Assembly (NCBI RefSeq): GCF_000444995.1
Contig: NC_022041.1
Location: forward strand, 1,028,001-1,092,000
DNA length: 64,000 nucleotides
Origin: Paracoccus aminophilus JCM 7686
Lineage (GTDB): Bacteria > Pseudomonadota > Alphaproteobacteria > Rhodobacterales > Rhodobacteraceae
Direction: 5' to 3'
In this document: positions 52,267 to 61,128 of the stretch, in pieces
How the letters are laid out: each line of letters starts with the position of its first letter
How positions within the stretch are numbered: position 1 is the first letter of the stretch
The notes under the pieces: generated by a model
Database searches by the model: none
Told to the model about the DNA's origin: nothing
The model's input: the letters and a program-made list of their open reading frames with translations, nothing else
Made by a program: the position numbers and the translations under genes

Positions 52267-53844
52267 ATGGCGAGAATTGCGTTCATTCTGCTGTGCCACA
52301 AGGACGCCCCGGGGGTCATTGCACAGGCCCGGCGACTGACAGCCTCGGGCGATTATGTTTCGATTCATTTCGATCCGCGCGCCGATCAGGCGGCTTTCGC
52401 CCAGATTCGCACGGCCCTCGCCGACAACCCTTCGGTGACATTTGCGAATCGGCGCCACAAATGCGGCTGGGGCGAATGGTCCTTGGTCGCGGCCACGCTT
52501 GAAGCGGTGCGCGCCGCCGTCGCAAGCTTTCCGGCGGCGACCCATTTCTACATGCTCTCTGGCGATTGCATGCCGATCAAATCGGCCGAATATGCCCATG
52601 AGTTGCTCGATTCCGACGAATGCGACTATATCGAGCACAATGATTTCTTCGGCTCGAACTGGATCAAGGTTGGCCTGAAGGAAGAGCGGCTGATCTATCG
52701 CTTCTGGTTCAATGAACGCACCCAGCCGCGGCTCTTTTACACCTCGCTGGCGCTTCAGCAAAAACTGGGCCTGTCGCGCAAGATCCCGGGCGATCTCAAG
52801 ATCATGATCGGCTCGCAATGGTGGTGCCTCAGGCGCCAGACCATCGAGAAGGTGCTGGCCTTTTGCGATTCGCGCCCCGATGTCATGCGCTTCTTTTCGA
52901 CGACATGGATCCCGGACGAGACCTTTTTCCAGACCATCGTGCCCCATGTCGTGCCGCGCAACGAGCTGCGTAACCGCACGCTGACCTATCTGATCTTCAC
53001 CGATTACGGTATGCCGGTGGTCTTTTATAACGACCAGTATGACCTGCTCTTGCGGCAGAATTATCTGTTCGCGCGCAAGATCAGCCCCGAGGCGCTTGAA
53101 CTCCGCGCCCGGCTTGGCGCGCTTTGGGCGACCGAGGGCGTGCATTTCTCGACCGCGAACGAGGCGACCGAGCTTTACCGCTTCTTTACCGGACGCGGTC
53201 GAATCGGGCGGCGCTTCACTCAGCGTTTCTGGGAAAGCGAGGGGATGCTTGGGCGCGACAAGGCGCTTTTGCTGGTGGCCTCGAAGAAATGGCATGTCGC
53301 CAAACGGCTGACCGCCGCGATCCGGGCTGACACGACGATTCCCGCCGTCGATTATCTGTTTAACGAGCACGAGGCCCATCTGCCGGATATGGGCGGCGTT
53401 GAAAGCTCGGTCGGCAAGCGCGACCGCCATCGCCGTGCGGTGGTCAAGCTGCTGTTCGAGCAGTTCAAGAGCGATCGGCTGGTGCTGTGTCTCGACAGTT
53501 CGGCGCTCAGCCTCATCGAGGATTTTGTCGCCGACAAGGCCGATACCCGGGTCCTTCTCATCGAGACAAATTTCGACGACGATTATCTGCGCGGCCATAT
53601 CGGGCGGGTTGGTCTTGCCGGAGGCTCGGCCGATCCCGAGCTGATCGAGCGCCTGCTGCCGATGGTGCGGCGCGATCTTGAACATGAAGCCGACCGCTTG
53701 CGCGATATGGAGTTCGAGCGCTTCCATGTGATTTCGCCGCTGGCCAAACCCGAAGACAATGCGGCCGAGCTGGCGCGTTTCCTTGGCATTTCCGCCGAAT
53801 GTGCTGCGGGACTTGCCGCGACCCCAGATCTGTTCATCGACTGA
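52267..53844 (+). CDS. Core-2/I-branching beta-1,6-N-acetylglucosaminyltransferase-like (GT14) protein with DUF5928 C-terminus
   Basis: 525-aa glycosyltransferase of the GT14 type. The N-terminal 300 residues match the branching-enzyme pattern: IAFILLCHKDAPGVIAQARRL, VSIHFDPRAD, GEWSLVAATLEAVRAA, FYMLSGDCMPIKSAEY, GSQWWCLRRQTIEKVL and WIPDETFFQTIVPH. The C-terminal part (about 320-525) is what I know as DUF5928, found in Rhodobacterales, of unknown function; it contains a segment like a nucleotide-binding strand (RLVLCLDSSALSLIEDF). ATG 52267 begins the conserved part; upstream in-frame codons look non-coding. No transmembrane helix. Confidence 0.88.
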   Translation: MARIAFILLCHKDAPGVIAQARRLTASGDYVSIHFDPRADQAAFAQIRTALADNPSVTFANRRHKCGWGEWSLVAATLEAVRAAVASFPAATHFYMLSGDCMPIKSAEYAHELLDSDECDYIEHNDFFGSNWIKVGLKEERLIYRFWFNERTQPRLFYTSLALQQKLGLSRKIPGDLKIMIGSQWWCLRRQTIEKVLAFCDSRPDVMRFFSTTWIPDETFFQTIVPHVVPRNELRNRTLTYLIFTDYGMPVVFYNDQYDLLLRQNYLFARKISPEALELRARLGALWATEGVHFSTANEATELYRFFTGRGRIGRRFTQRFWESEGMLGRDKALLLVASKKWHVAKRLTAAIRADTTIPAVDYLFNEHEAHLPDMGGVESSVGKRDRHRRAVVKLLFEQFKSDRLVLCLDSSALSLIEDFVADKADTRVLLIETNFDDDYLRGHIGRVGLAGGSADPELIERLLPMVRRDLEHEADRLRDMEFERFHVISPLAKPEDNAAELARFLGISAECAAGLAATPDLFID

Positions 53845-53857
53845 CCGGAGAGTGACC

Positions 53858-54238
53858 ATGGCTACCTACGACGACCAGAACATTTTCGCCCGTATCCTGC
53901 GCGGTGAGATCCCGAATGATACGGTGACCGAGACCGAACATACGCTGGTTTTCCGCGACATCCGCCCGCAGGCGCCGGTCCATGTGCTGGTGATCCCGAA
54001 GGGCGCCTATGTTAGCTTCGAGGATTTCGCCGCGAATGCCTCGGAGGTCGAGATCATGGATTTCATGCGCACGGCAGCCAAGGTCTCGCATGATCTCGGG
54101 ATCTCGATGGACACCGGCAAGGGCTTCCGCGCCATCGCCAATTCGGGCGAGCATTCCCATCAGGAAGTCCCGCATTTCCACCTGCATCTGCTGGCGGGCC
54201 GCCCGCTTGGCGCGATGCTGGTTCACCCCGAAGCCTAA
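53858..54238 (+). CDS. HIT (histidine triad) nucleotide-binding protein, Hint type
   Basis: 126-aa Hint-branch nucleotide hydrolase or transferase; known members split purine nucleotide phosphoramidates. It opens with NIFARILRGEIPNDTV and has the triad HFHLHLLAGRPLG (H-x-H-x-H) near residue 106. Start at ATG 53858 is set by GGAGAG 6 nt upstream. It follows the glycosyltransferase gene after 13 nt and so may share its transcript, though a functional link is not evident. A strong terminator follows. Confidence 0.95.
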   Translation: MATYDDQNIFARILRGEIPNDTVTETEHTLVFRDIRPQAPVHVLVIPKGAYVSFEDFAANASEVEIMDFMRTAAKVSHDLGISMDTGKGFRAIANSGEHSHQEVPHFHLHLLAGRPLGAMLVHPEA

Positions 54239-54244
54239 GCAAAG

Positions 54245-54266
54245 GCCGGTTTCGACCGGCTCTTTT
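54245..54266 (+). terminator. Intrinsic terminator after the HIT gene
   Basis: GCCGGT-TTCG-ACCGGC hairpin with an ultrastable TTCG loop followed by TCTTTT. Confidence 0.9.
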
Positions 54267-54287
54267 CGTTGGCCTTTCGGGCTGATC

Positions 54288-55241
54288 CTAGCGTGAGGTC
54301 AGCCGCAGGAAGACATCTTCCAGATCCGGGCTTTCGGTCGCGACATCGATGATCGGAAGCCCCGCCGCGCGCACCGCGTCAATCATGGCATCAGCGCGCA
54401 GTTGCGAGGGCGCATAGCTCAAGGCGAGCCGCCCATCCGCGCGCCGCTCGGCCCGCACGCCTTCTGGCAGGGCGGGCAAAGCATCGCCTTCTCCGGTATC
54501 GAGAATCAGCGTCTTTTGATCGGCGCGGCCCAGAATCGTCTCGGTCGTCTCGCTGACGATCAGCTCGCCCCGGTCGATGATCGCGATCTGGTCGCACATC
54601 TCTTCGGCCTCTTCGAGATAATGCGTCGTCAGGATGATCGTCATGCCGCGCTCGTTGAGCTGGCGCACATTGGCCCAAAGCATTTCGCGCAACCCGATAT
54701 CGACCCCGGCGGTCGGCTCGTCGAGGACAAGGATGCGCGGCTTGTGAACCAGTGCCTTCGCCAGCAAAAGCCGCCGCTTCATGCCGCCCGACAGATGGCG
54801 CGAATAGCTTTCCGCCTGATCGCTGAGCCCGACCAGCGCAAGCAGCTCATCGGTCCAGCGCTCGGATTTCGGGACGCCGTAGAGCCCGGCCTGCACCTCA
54901 AGGCTGGCGCGCGGCGTGAAGAAGGGGTCGATGTTCAGCTCTTGCGGCATCACCCCGATGGCCGCGCGCGATTGGCGCGGGTTCTGGTCCTGATCGAAAC
55001 CACAGATCCGGACCTTGCCGGCGGTCTTGTTGACGAGACCGGCCATGATATTGATCGTGGTCGATTTTCCTGCACCATTCGGCCCCAGAAGCCCGAAGAT
55101 GCTGCCCGAGGGAATCGCAAGATTAAGCCCCTTCAACGCCTCCTTGGCCGGGGCGGAGCCCGCAGCGGCATAGGTTTTGCGCAGATCGGTGATCTCGATC
55201 GCGGCGGGACGGGTGGGATTGGAACGATCGGGGGCTGGCAT
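54288..55241 (-). CDS. ABC transporter ATP-binding protein (ABC-2 / YadG type)
   Basis: 317-aa ATPase subunit of an ABC-2-type exporter. Walker [15 protein letters not shown] loop [13 protein letters not shown], signature [20 protein letters not shown], Walker [13 protein letters not shown] and the H loop [15 protein letters not shown] are all intact. The C-terminal 90 residues form the regulatory extension common in YadG-like proteins. No permease gene lies next to it in the window, so its membrane partner is encoded elsewhere. Divergent from the zf-CHCC gene. Confidence 0.93.
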   Translation of the reverse strand: MPAPDRSNPTRPAAIEITDLRKTYAAAGSAPAKEALKGLNLAIPSGSIFGLLGPNGAGKSTTINIMAGLVNKTAGKVRICGFDQDQNPRQSRAAIGVMPQELNIDPFFTPRASLEVQAGLYGVPKSERWTDELLALVGLSDQAESYSRHLSGGMKRRLLLAKALVHKPRILVLDEPTAGVDIGLREMLWANVRQLNERGMTIILTTHYLEEAEEMCDQIAIIDRGELIVSETTETILGRADQKTLILDTGEGDALPALPEGVRAERRADGRLALSYAPSQLRADAMIDAVRAAGLPIIDVATESPDLEDVFLRLTSR

Positions 55242-55310
55242 CGGCGACGGGCTCTGGCTAATATCTGGCGCGGTTTACACCCGTTTCGCGTCAAAGCTCA
55301 AGGAATCGCC

Positions 55311-55499
55311 ATGACTCTTCCGGCCCCGGAAATTCAGATCGTCACGTCCTGGAAAGTTGCCTGTGATGGCGACGAGAGCAAGGGCCTCGGCCATCCCCGC
55401 GTCTGGCTGGCGATTCCGGCAGAAACCGGCTTTGTCGAATGCGGCTATTGCGACAAGCGTTTCGAGATCGACCGCGATCATGCCCACGACGATCACTGA
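55311..55499 (+). CDS. Zinc-finger (zf-CHCC, NDUFS6-like) protein
   Basis: 62-aa protein related to mitochondrial complex I subunit NDUFS6. The Zn-binding set is visible: Cys in WKVACDGDE, His in [11 protein letters not shown], and the pair in [14 protein letters not shown]. Alphaproteobacterial members accompany NADH dehydrogenase assembly, but no nuo genes are adjacent. The ATG at 55311 has an AAGGA ribosome-binding site; longer in-frame starts upstream run antisense through the ABC gene and are rejected. Confidence 0.9.
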   Translation: MTLPAPEIQIVTSWKVACDGDESKGLGHPRVWLAIPAETGFVECGYCDKRFEIDRDHAHDDH

Positions 55500-55632
55500 T
55501 CACCGGGCGGGATTTCCCGTTCCGTCGTGACCTCTCCGGCCCGCGCCCCCTTGCGCGGGCTTTTGCATTCCGCGCGGGCTTGGCCCCTCGGCCCAGTCGT
55601 GGCAAAACGGATGCCAATCGAAAGGACCGACC

Positions 55633-58461
55633 ATGACCCAGAGCAATGACGCCCCCGCCAAATTCGGCAAGGGCAGCCACCTTCATCTGATCGATGGCTC
55701 GGCCTTTATCTTCCGCGCCTATCACGCGCTGCCGCCGCTGACGCGCAAATCCGACGGCACGCCGATCGGGGCGGTGGCGGGGTTCTGCAATATGCTGTGG
55801 AAATACATCCAGGACAGCAGCGGCGCCGATGCCCCGACCCATGCGGCGGTGATCTTTGACCATTCCTCGAAGACCTTCCGCAACGAGATCTATCCCGAAT
55901 ATAAAGCCAACCGCCCCGAGCTGCCCGAGGATCTGCGCCCGCAATTCCCGCTGACGCGCGAGGCGACCCGCGCCTTCAATATCGCCTGTATCGAGCAGCA
56001 GGATTACGAGGCCGACGACATTATCGCGACGCTCGCCTGTCAGGCCCGCGCGGCAGGCGGCACGGCCACGATCATCAGCTCGGACAAGGATCTGATGCAG
56101 CTGATCGGCGACGGCGTCGATATGATGGACCCGATGAAGAACAAGCCCATCGGCCCCGATGAGGTCTTTGAGAAATTCGGCGTCACTCCCGACAAGGTCG
56201 TGGATATTCAGGCGCTTGCGGGCGATTCCGTTGACAACGTGCCGGGCGCGCCGGGGATCGGGATCAAGACGGCGGCGCTCTTGATCAACGAATATGGCGA
56301 TCTCGAGACGCTGCTTGCCCGCGCAGGCGAGATCAAGCAGCCCAAGCGCCGTCAGGTGCTGCAAGACAATGCCGAGCTGATCCGCATCTCGAAGCGGCTG
56401 GTTCAGCTCGATTGCAACACGCCGGTGGAATTCACCCTCGAGAGCCTTGAGGTGCAGGAGCCCAACCACGAGGCTTTGCTCGATTTCCTGTCGCGGATGG
56501 AGTTCCGCACCCTGACCAATCGCGTGGCCGACCGCTTCGGCAAAGAGGCTCCGGCGGTCACAGTCTCGACGCCCGCCGCGGTGACTGCGCCTGCGGGCTC
56601 GGTCGAGCTGCCTCCGATCAACCGCGAGGCCTATGTCACCATTCGCGACGCGGCGACGCTCAAGGACTGGCTGGCCGAAATCGCGACGCTTGGCGCGGTT
56701 GCCGTCGATACCGAGACCTCGGGGCTGGACGAGATGGAGGCCGATCTCGTCGGCGTCTCGCTCTCGACCGGGCCGGGGCGCGCGGCCTATCTGCCGCTTG
56801 GCCATGTCGATGGAGCGGCCGATCTTTTCGGCTCGGGCGATCTGGCGCCGGGGCAGATGGCCCTGGCCGAGGCGCTCGCGCTGCTGAAGCCGATGCTGGA
56901 AGACCCGGCGACGCTGAAGATCGGCCAAAACGTCAAATACGACTGGAAGATCTTTGCCCGCCACGGCATCCGCATGACCCCAGTCGAGGACACGATGCTG
57001 ATGTCCTTCGCGCTGAACGCGGGGGGCGGCATTGGCCACGGCATGGACGCTTTGGCCGAGGCGCATCTTGGTCATCAGACCATTCCGATCAAGGAGCTGA
57101 TCGGCTCGGGCAAATCGCAGATCACCTTCGCGCAGGTGCCGATCGACAAGGCCGCGCCCTATGCGGGCGAGGATGCCGAGGTGACCTGGCGGCTTTGGCA
57201 TTTCTTCCGGCCCCAGCTTGGCCCGAATGCGGTCACGACCGCTTATCGCACGCTGGAAGTGCCGATGATCCCGGTTCTCGCCGATATGGAAATGGCAGGC
57301 GTCAAGGTCGATACCGACCATCTCGCGCGCATGTCGAATGCCTTTGCCCAGAAAATGGCCCAGCTCGAGGATGAGATCCACGGGCTTGCGGGCGAGAAGT
57401 TCAACGTGGGCTCGCCGAAGCAATTGGGCGAGATCCTCTTTGACAAGATGAGCCTGCAGGGCGGCAAACAGGGCAAGACCGGCGCTTATTCGACCAGCGC
57501 CGACGTGCTTGAAGATCTCGCCGCCGAAGGCCACGAGCTGCCCGGCCGCGTGCTCGACTGGCGCCAGATCTCGAAGCTCAAATCGACCTATACCGATGCG
57601 CTCCAGACCCATGTCAACAAAGAGACGGGTCGCGTACACACTTCTTATTCGATCACCGGTGCGCAGACCGGGCGTCTGGCCTCGACCGATCCGAACCTGC
57701 AAAACATCCCCGTGCGCACCGATGAGGGCCGCCGCATCCGCGAGGCCTTTATTGCGCCTGCGGGCCATAAGATCGTCAGCCTCGACTATAGCCAGATCGA
57801 ACTGCGCATTCTCGCCCATGTCGCGGATATTCCCGCGCTGAAACAGGCGTTTCGCGATGGGATCGACATTCACGCCATGACCGCGAGCCAGATGTTCGGC
57901 GTCCCGGTCGATGGCATGGATCCGATGATCCGTCGCCGCGCGAAAGCGATCAACTTTGGCGTCATCTATGGGATTTCGGGCTTTGGTCTGGCGCGGAACC
58001 TGCGCATTCCGCGTGCCGAGGCGCAGGCCTTCATCGACACCTATTTCGAGCGTTTCCCGGAAATTCGCGCCTATATGGACCGCACGGTCGAGGATGCCAA
58101 ACGCGACGGCTATGTCCGCACGCTCTTTGGCCGCCGGATCATGACGCCGGGGATCAACCAGTCAGGGCCCGCCGCCGGGGGCGCACGCCGCGCCGCGATC
58201 AACGCGCCGATCCAAGGGGCGGCGGCGGATATCATCCGTCGCGCGATGATCCGGATGCCCGAGGCGATCCGCGGCATTCCCGCGCGGATGCTGTTGCAGG
58301 TCCATGATGAATTGGTCTTCGAGGTCGAGGACGGCGCGGTCGATCAGCTGATCACTGCTGCGCGCGCGATCATGGAAAACTCGCCCGATCCGGCGGTGAA
58401 GCTGTCAGTGCCTCTGGTGGTTGACGCGGGGCAGGGCGCGAATTGGGCGGCTGCCCATTGA
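55633..58461 (+). CDS. polA: DNA polymerase I
   Basis: 942-aa repair and Okazaki-fragment-processing polymerase. The N-terminal 5' nuclease runs over about residues 1-300 (IDGSAFIFRAYHALPPL, ACIEQQDYEADDIIATLA, GDSVDNVPGAPGIGIKTAA). The 3'-5' exonuclease (about 335-530) keeps its acidic residues (AVDTETSGLDEME, IGQNVKYDWKIF). The polymerase domain holds SLDYSQIELRILAH, RRRAKAINFGVIYGISGFG and LLQVHDELVFEVED. All three activities therefore look intact, which is not true for every bacterial PolA. Lone gene followed by the DUF2306 gene. Confidence 0.98.
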   Translation: MTQSNDAPAKFGKGSHLHLIDGSAFIFRAYHALPPLTRKSDGTPIGAVAGFCNMLWKYIQDSSGADAPTHAAVIFDHSSKTFRNEIYPEYKANRPELPEDLRPQFPLTREATRAFNIACIEQQDYEADDIIATLACQARAAGGTATIISSDKDLMQLIGDGVDMMDPMKNKPIGPDEVFEKFGVTPDKVVDIQALAGDSVDNVPGAPGIGIKTAALLINEYGDLETLLARAGEIKQPKRRQVLQDNAELIRISKRLVQLDCNTPVEFTLESLEVQEPNHEALLDFLSRMEFRTLTNRVADRFGKEAPAVTVSTPAAVTAPAGSVELPPINREAYVTIRDAATLKDWLAEIATLGAVAVDTETSGLDEMEADLVGVSLSTGPGRAAYLPLGHVDGAADLFGSGDLAPGQMALAEALALLKPMLEDPATLKIGQNVKYDWKIFARHGIRMTPVEDTMLMSFALNAGGGIGHGMDALAEAHLGHQTIPIKELIGSGKSQITFAQVPIDKAAPYAGEDAEVTWRLWHFFRPQLGPNAVTTAYRTLEVPMIPVLADMEMAGVKVDTDHLARMSNAFAQKMAQLEDEIHGLAGEKFNVGSPKQLGEILFDKMSLQGGKQGKTGAYSTSADVLEDLAAEGHELPGRVLDWRQISKLKSTYTDALQTHVNKETGRVHTSYSITGAQTGRLASTDPNLQNIPVRTDEGRRIREAFIAPAGHKIVSLDYSQIELRILAHVADIPALKQAFRDGIDIHAMTASQMFGVPVDGMDPMIRRRAKAINFGVIYGISGFGLARNLRIPRAEAQAFIDTYFERFPEIRAYMDRTVEDAKRDGYVRTLFGRRIMTPGINQSGPAAGGARRAAINAPIQGAAADIIRRAMIRMPEAIRGIPARMLLQVHDELVFEVEDGAVDQLITAARAIMENSPDPAVKLSVPLVVDAGQGANWAAAH

Positions 58462-58486
58462 GCACGCCCGGTTCGGGGGGCAGGCC

Positions 58487-58933
58487 ATGAGCCTTGCGCC
58501 GCTTTGGGCCGCACCCATGGCGGTCCAGATCCATGTCGTCGCGGCGCTGGCCGCGACGGTGTTGGGCGCGGTCCAAATCCTGAGGCCGAAAGGCGGGCGG
58601 GGTCATCGGCTGACCGGCTGGCTCTTTGTCGGCGTGACCGTGGTGGTCGCGCTGAGCTCGTTCTTCATCCATACGATCTGCCAGCTCGGCGGCTTTTCGG
58701 CGCTGCATCTGCTGTCGATCTTCACGCTGGCGATGCTGCCGCTCGGCGTGATCTCGGCACGACGCGGCAAGATCGCGCGACATGCGCGCATCATGGTGCT
58801 GACCTATGTCTTCGCGCTGGTCGTGGCCGGGCTGCTGACACTGCTGCCCGGCCGGCTCCTGCATGACGTGGTCTTCGGCTCGCATCTCTCGGGCAATCTC
58901 TGCCCGATCGCAGCGGGCCAGATCGCCCCCTAG
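58487..58933 (+). CDS. DUF2306 family membrane protein
   Basis: 148-aa inner-membrane protein with four predicted helices (about residues 14-32, 45-65, 72-90 and 105-125) and the DUF2306 pattern QIHVVAALAATVLGAVQILRPKGGRGHRLTGW; conserved His residues in QIH, GHR and FIHT suggest a redox or haem-linked role, but no function is known. Start at ATG 58487, 25 nt after polA. It converges on hemN and overlaps its stop by 4 nt. Confidence 0.85.
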   Translation: MSLAPLWAAPMAVQIHVVAALAATVLGAVQILRPKGGRGHRLTGWLFVGVTVVVALSSFFIHTICQLGGFSALHLLSIFTLAMLPLGVISARRGKIARHARIMVLTYVFALVVAGLLTLLPGRLLHDVVFGSHLSGNLCPIAAGQIAP

Positions 58934-60285
58934 ATCGCGGTCGAGTGACCGGCTGACGCCATGTCATAGGCGTCAAACATCTGGGCGATCATGCGGGTCA
59001 GCGGGCGGCCCTTGTCCACGATCGCAAGTCCGTCTGCGTCGATGTGGATCATCTCGCCAAAGCGGGCGCGGATCGGGGCGAAGATCCGCGCGAGATCCTC
59101 GCCCGAGAGCCCGAAGCGGCGCGACATCTCGGTGGCAGAGATGCGGAAATCGCACATCAGCGCCTCGATCATGCGCGCGCGCCATTGGTCCTCGGCGCTG
59201 AAGACATGGCCGCGCAAGGTCGGAAACGCGCCCGAGCGGATCGCGGCGGTATAAGCGCGCGTCGCGGGGTCGTTCTGCGCATAGCCCTGCGGGAAATGCG
59301 AGATCGACGAGGCGCCAAGCCCGATCAGCACCTGGGCGGCATCGTCGGTATAGCCCTGAAAGTTCCGCCGGAGTCGCCCCTCGGCCTGCGCCTTGGCCAA
59401 ACCGTCGCCGGGCCGCGCGAAATGGTCGATGCCGATCTCTTCATAGCCATCGGCCAGAAAGAGCGCGCGGGCGGTCTCGAACAGCTCGAGCCGCTCCTCT
59501 GGGCCGGGCAGGGTCTCGGCCGGGATCATCACCTGACGTTTCGCGACCCAAGGCACATGGGCATAGCCGTAAAGCGCAATCCGGTCGGGCGAGAGCGCCA
59601 GCAGCTTCTGCACCGATTCCGACATCTTGCGGCGATCCTGTCCGGGCAGGCCGAAGAGGATGTCCGCATTCAGGCTTTCGATATCATGGGCGCGCAGCAG
59701 AGAAACCGCGCGAGCCGTCGTCTCGAAACTTTGCTCGCGACCGATGGCCTTCTGGATCTCGGGGTCGAAATCCTGAATGCCGATGCTGGCGCGGGTCAGA
59801 CCGGCCTCGGCCAAGGCGCCAAGGCGTTCGGCGTCAATCTCATTCGGGTCGATCTCGACCGAGAACTCTGCCTGCGCGTCCAGAGGCAGGGCCGAGGTCA
59901 TCGCGCCGACCAGCCGGGCCATCACATCGGCGGGCAAAAGCGTCGGCGTGCCGCCGCCCCAATGCAATCGCGACAGGCGAATCCCCTTGGGAAGATTCTC
60001 GCACAGGATGCGCAGCTCTTGCAGCAGGACTTCGGCATAGGCGCGCAGGGGCGCCTCGGTCCGGGTGCCCTGAGTCCGGCAGGCGCAAAACCAGCAGAGC
60101 CGCGAGCAGAAGGGCACGTGAACGTAAAGCGAGACCTTTGAATTTTCAGGAATTTCTTGCAGCCAACTCCGGTAGGTGGCCCCGGTCACATCGGGCTTGA
60201 AATGGGGTGCGGTGGGATAGCTCGTATAGCGCGGCACGCGCGCGTCAAAGAGACCCAATTGCTCAAGTTGCGATTTATTGTCCAT
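58930..60285 (-). CDS. hemN: Oxygen-independent coproporphyrinogen III oxidase
   Basis: Radical-SAM enzyme of anaerobic haem synthesis, converting coproporphyrinogen III to protoporphyrinogen IX without oxygen. The 451-aa protein starts with the substrate segment VPRYTSYPTAPHF; the 4Fe-4S motif is HVPFCSRLCWFC (Cys60, Cys64, Cys67), followed by LHWGGGTPTLLP and the C-terminal HemN domain. There is no Shine-Dalgarno sequence before ATG 60285. An FNR box lies exactly 41.5 bp upstream of the A of that ATG, so the transcript may begin at the start codon. Divergent from fnrP. Confidence 0.97.
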   Translation of the reverse strand: MDNKSQLEQLGLFDARVPRYTSYPTAPHFKPDVTGATYRSWLQEIPENSKVSLYVHVPFCSRLCWFCACRTQGTRTEAPLRAYAEVLLQELRILCENLPKGIRLSRLHWGGGTPTLLPADVMARLVGAMTSALPLDAQAEFSVEIDPNEIDAERLGALAEAGLTRASIGIQDFDPEIQKAIGREQSFETTARAVSLLRAHDIESLNADILFGLPGQDRRKMSESVQKLLALSPDRIALYGYAHVPWVAKRQVMIPAETLPGPEERLELFETARALFLADGYEEIGIDHFARPGDGLAKAQAEGRLRRNFQGYTDDAAQVLIGLGASSISHFPQGYAQNDPATRAYTAAIRSGAFPTLRGHVFSAEDQWRARMIEALMCDFRISATEMSRRFGLSGEDLARIFAPIRARFGEMIHIDADGLAIVDKGRPLTRMIAQMFDAYDMASAGHSTAI

Positions 60286-60319
60286 GGGGTTATGTTGTCA
60301 AAAGCTCAATCTTCAAACC

Positions 60320-60333
60320 TTGACGCAGGTCAA
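60320..60333. promoter_or_regulatory. FNR box between hemN and fnrP
   Basis: TTGAC-GCAG-GTCAA, a full two-half-site match to the FNR consensus TTGAT-N4-ATCAA. It sits 5 bp before the fnrP ATG, covering its ribosome-binding region, and centred 41.5 bp upstream of the first base of hemN. Confidence 0.85.
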
Positions 60334-60338
60334 TCTCC

Positions 60339-61088
60339 ATGCCTGAAGATGTCGCCTTAATCGCGCCACAAGCCGCCTGTGTAAAATGCCCGATCCGCTA
60401 TCGCGCGGTCTGTGCCCATTGCGAAAAAGACGAGCTCGATATTCTCGAGGACGCCAAGGTCTATCGCACCTATTCCGCCGGTCAGGTGGTCGCCTGGTCG
60501 GGGGATCGCATGGATTTCGTGGCCTCGGTGGTCTCTGGGGTCGCGACGCTGACCCAGACCATGGAGGACGGGCGCACCCAGATGGTCGGGCTGTTGCTGC
60601 CGAGCGACTTCCTTGGCCGCCCCGGGCGTGAGCGGGTGAGCTATACCGTCACCGCGACCACCGATCTCTTGCTGTGCTGTTTCCGGCGCAAGCCGTTCGA
60701 GCAATTGCTGGCGCGCACGCCGCGTCTGACTCAGCGCCTGCTCGAGATGACGCTGGACGAGTTGGATGCCGCGCGCGAATGGCTCTTGCTGCTCGGCCGC
60801 AAAAGCGCGCGCGAAAAGATCGCCTCGCTGCTGGCGATCCTGTGCCGGCGTGAGGCGGCGCTGAACAAGGATGTGGCGACGGGCCGCATGACGGTTTTGC
60901 TGCCGCTGACGCGCGAGGCCATGGCCGATTATCTTGGCCTCACGCTCGAAACCGTCAGCCGCCAGATCACCGCGCTGAAGAAGGACGGGATCATCGACAT
61001 GGTCGGCAAACGCCAGATCAATGTCCCCTCCTATCAGGATCTGGTCGCCGAAAGCGGCGATGATGCGGATGGCGGGCCGCTGATCTGA
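60339..61088 (+). CDS. fnrP: FNR-type oxygen-sensing transcription regulator FnrP
   Basis: 249-aa Crp/Fnr-family activator of microaerobic genes. N-terminal cysteines Cys14, Cys17, Cys25 and Cys28 (CVKC...CAHC) plus an internal pair at Cys113-Cys114 provide ligands for an oxygen-labile 4Fe-4S cluster. A cyclic-nucleotide-like sensor domain, a dimerisation helix and the C-terminal helix-turn-helix (MADYLGLTLETVSRQITALKKDG, with the E-x-x-S-R of FNR) follow. It lies between hemN and the usp/cco genes, all with FNR boxes, and carries a box in its own leader, so negative autoregulation is likely. Confidence 0.96.
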   Translation: MPEDVALIAPQAACVKCPIRYRAVCAHCEKDELDILEDAKVYRTYSAGQVVAWSGDRMDFVASVVSGVATLTQTMEDGRTQMVGLLLPSDFLGRPGRERVSYTVTATTDLLLCCFRRKPFEQLLARTPRLTQRLLEMTLDELDAAREWLLLLGRKSAREKIASLLAILCRREAALNKDVATGRMTVLLPLTREAMADYLGLTLETVSRQITALKKDGIIDMVGKRQINVPSYQDLVAESGDDADGGPLI

Positions 61089-61128
61089 GGCCCGCCTTCA
61101 AGACCCTGATCCGGGTCAGCACGCCCTG

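Noticed and set aside
55342..57873. Long minus-strand frame opposite polA
   Set aside because: Antisense to an unambiguous DNA polymerase I gene.
60296..60310. Second possible FNR-like site TTGTCAAAAGCTCAA near hemN
   Set aside because: Fifteen bases with the wrong spacing and poor half-sites; not a valid box.
61106..61119. FNR-like palindrome CTGAT-CCGG-GTCAG
   Set aside because: Both outer bases differ from the consensus and it lies between the convergent ends of fnrP and usp; more likely part of a weak GACCC/GGGTC terminator hairpin.
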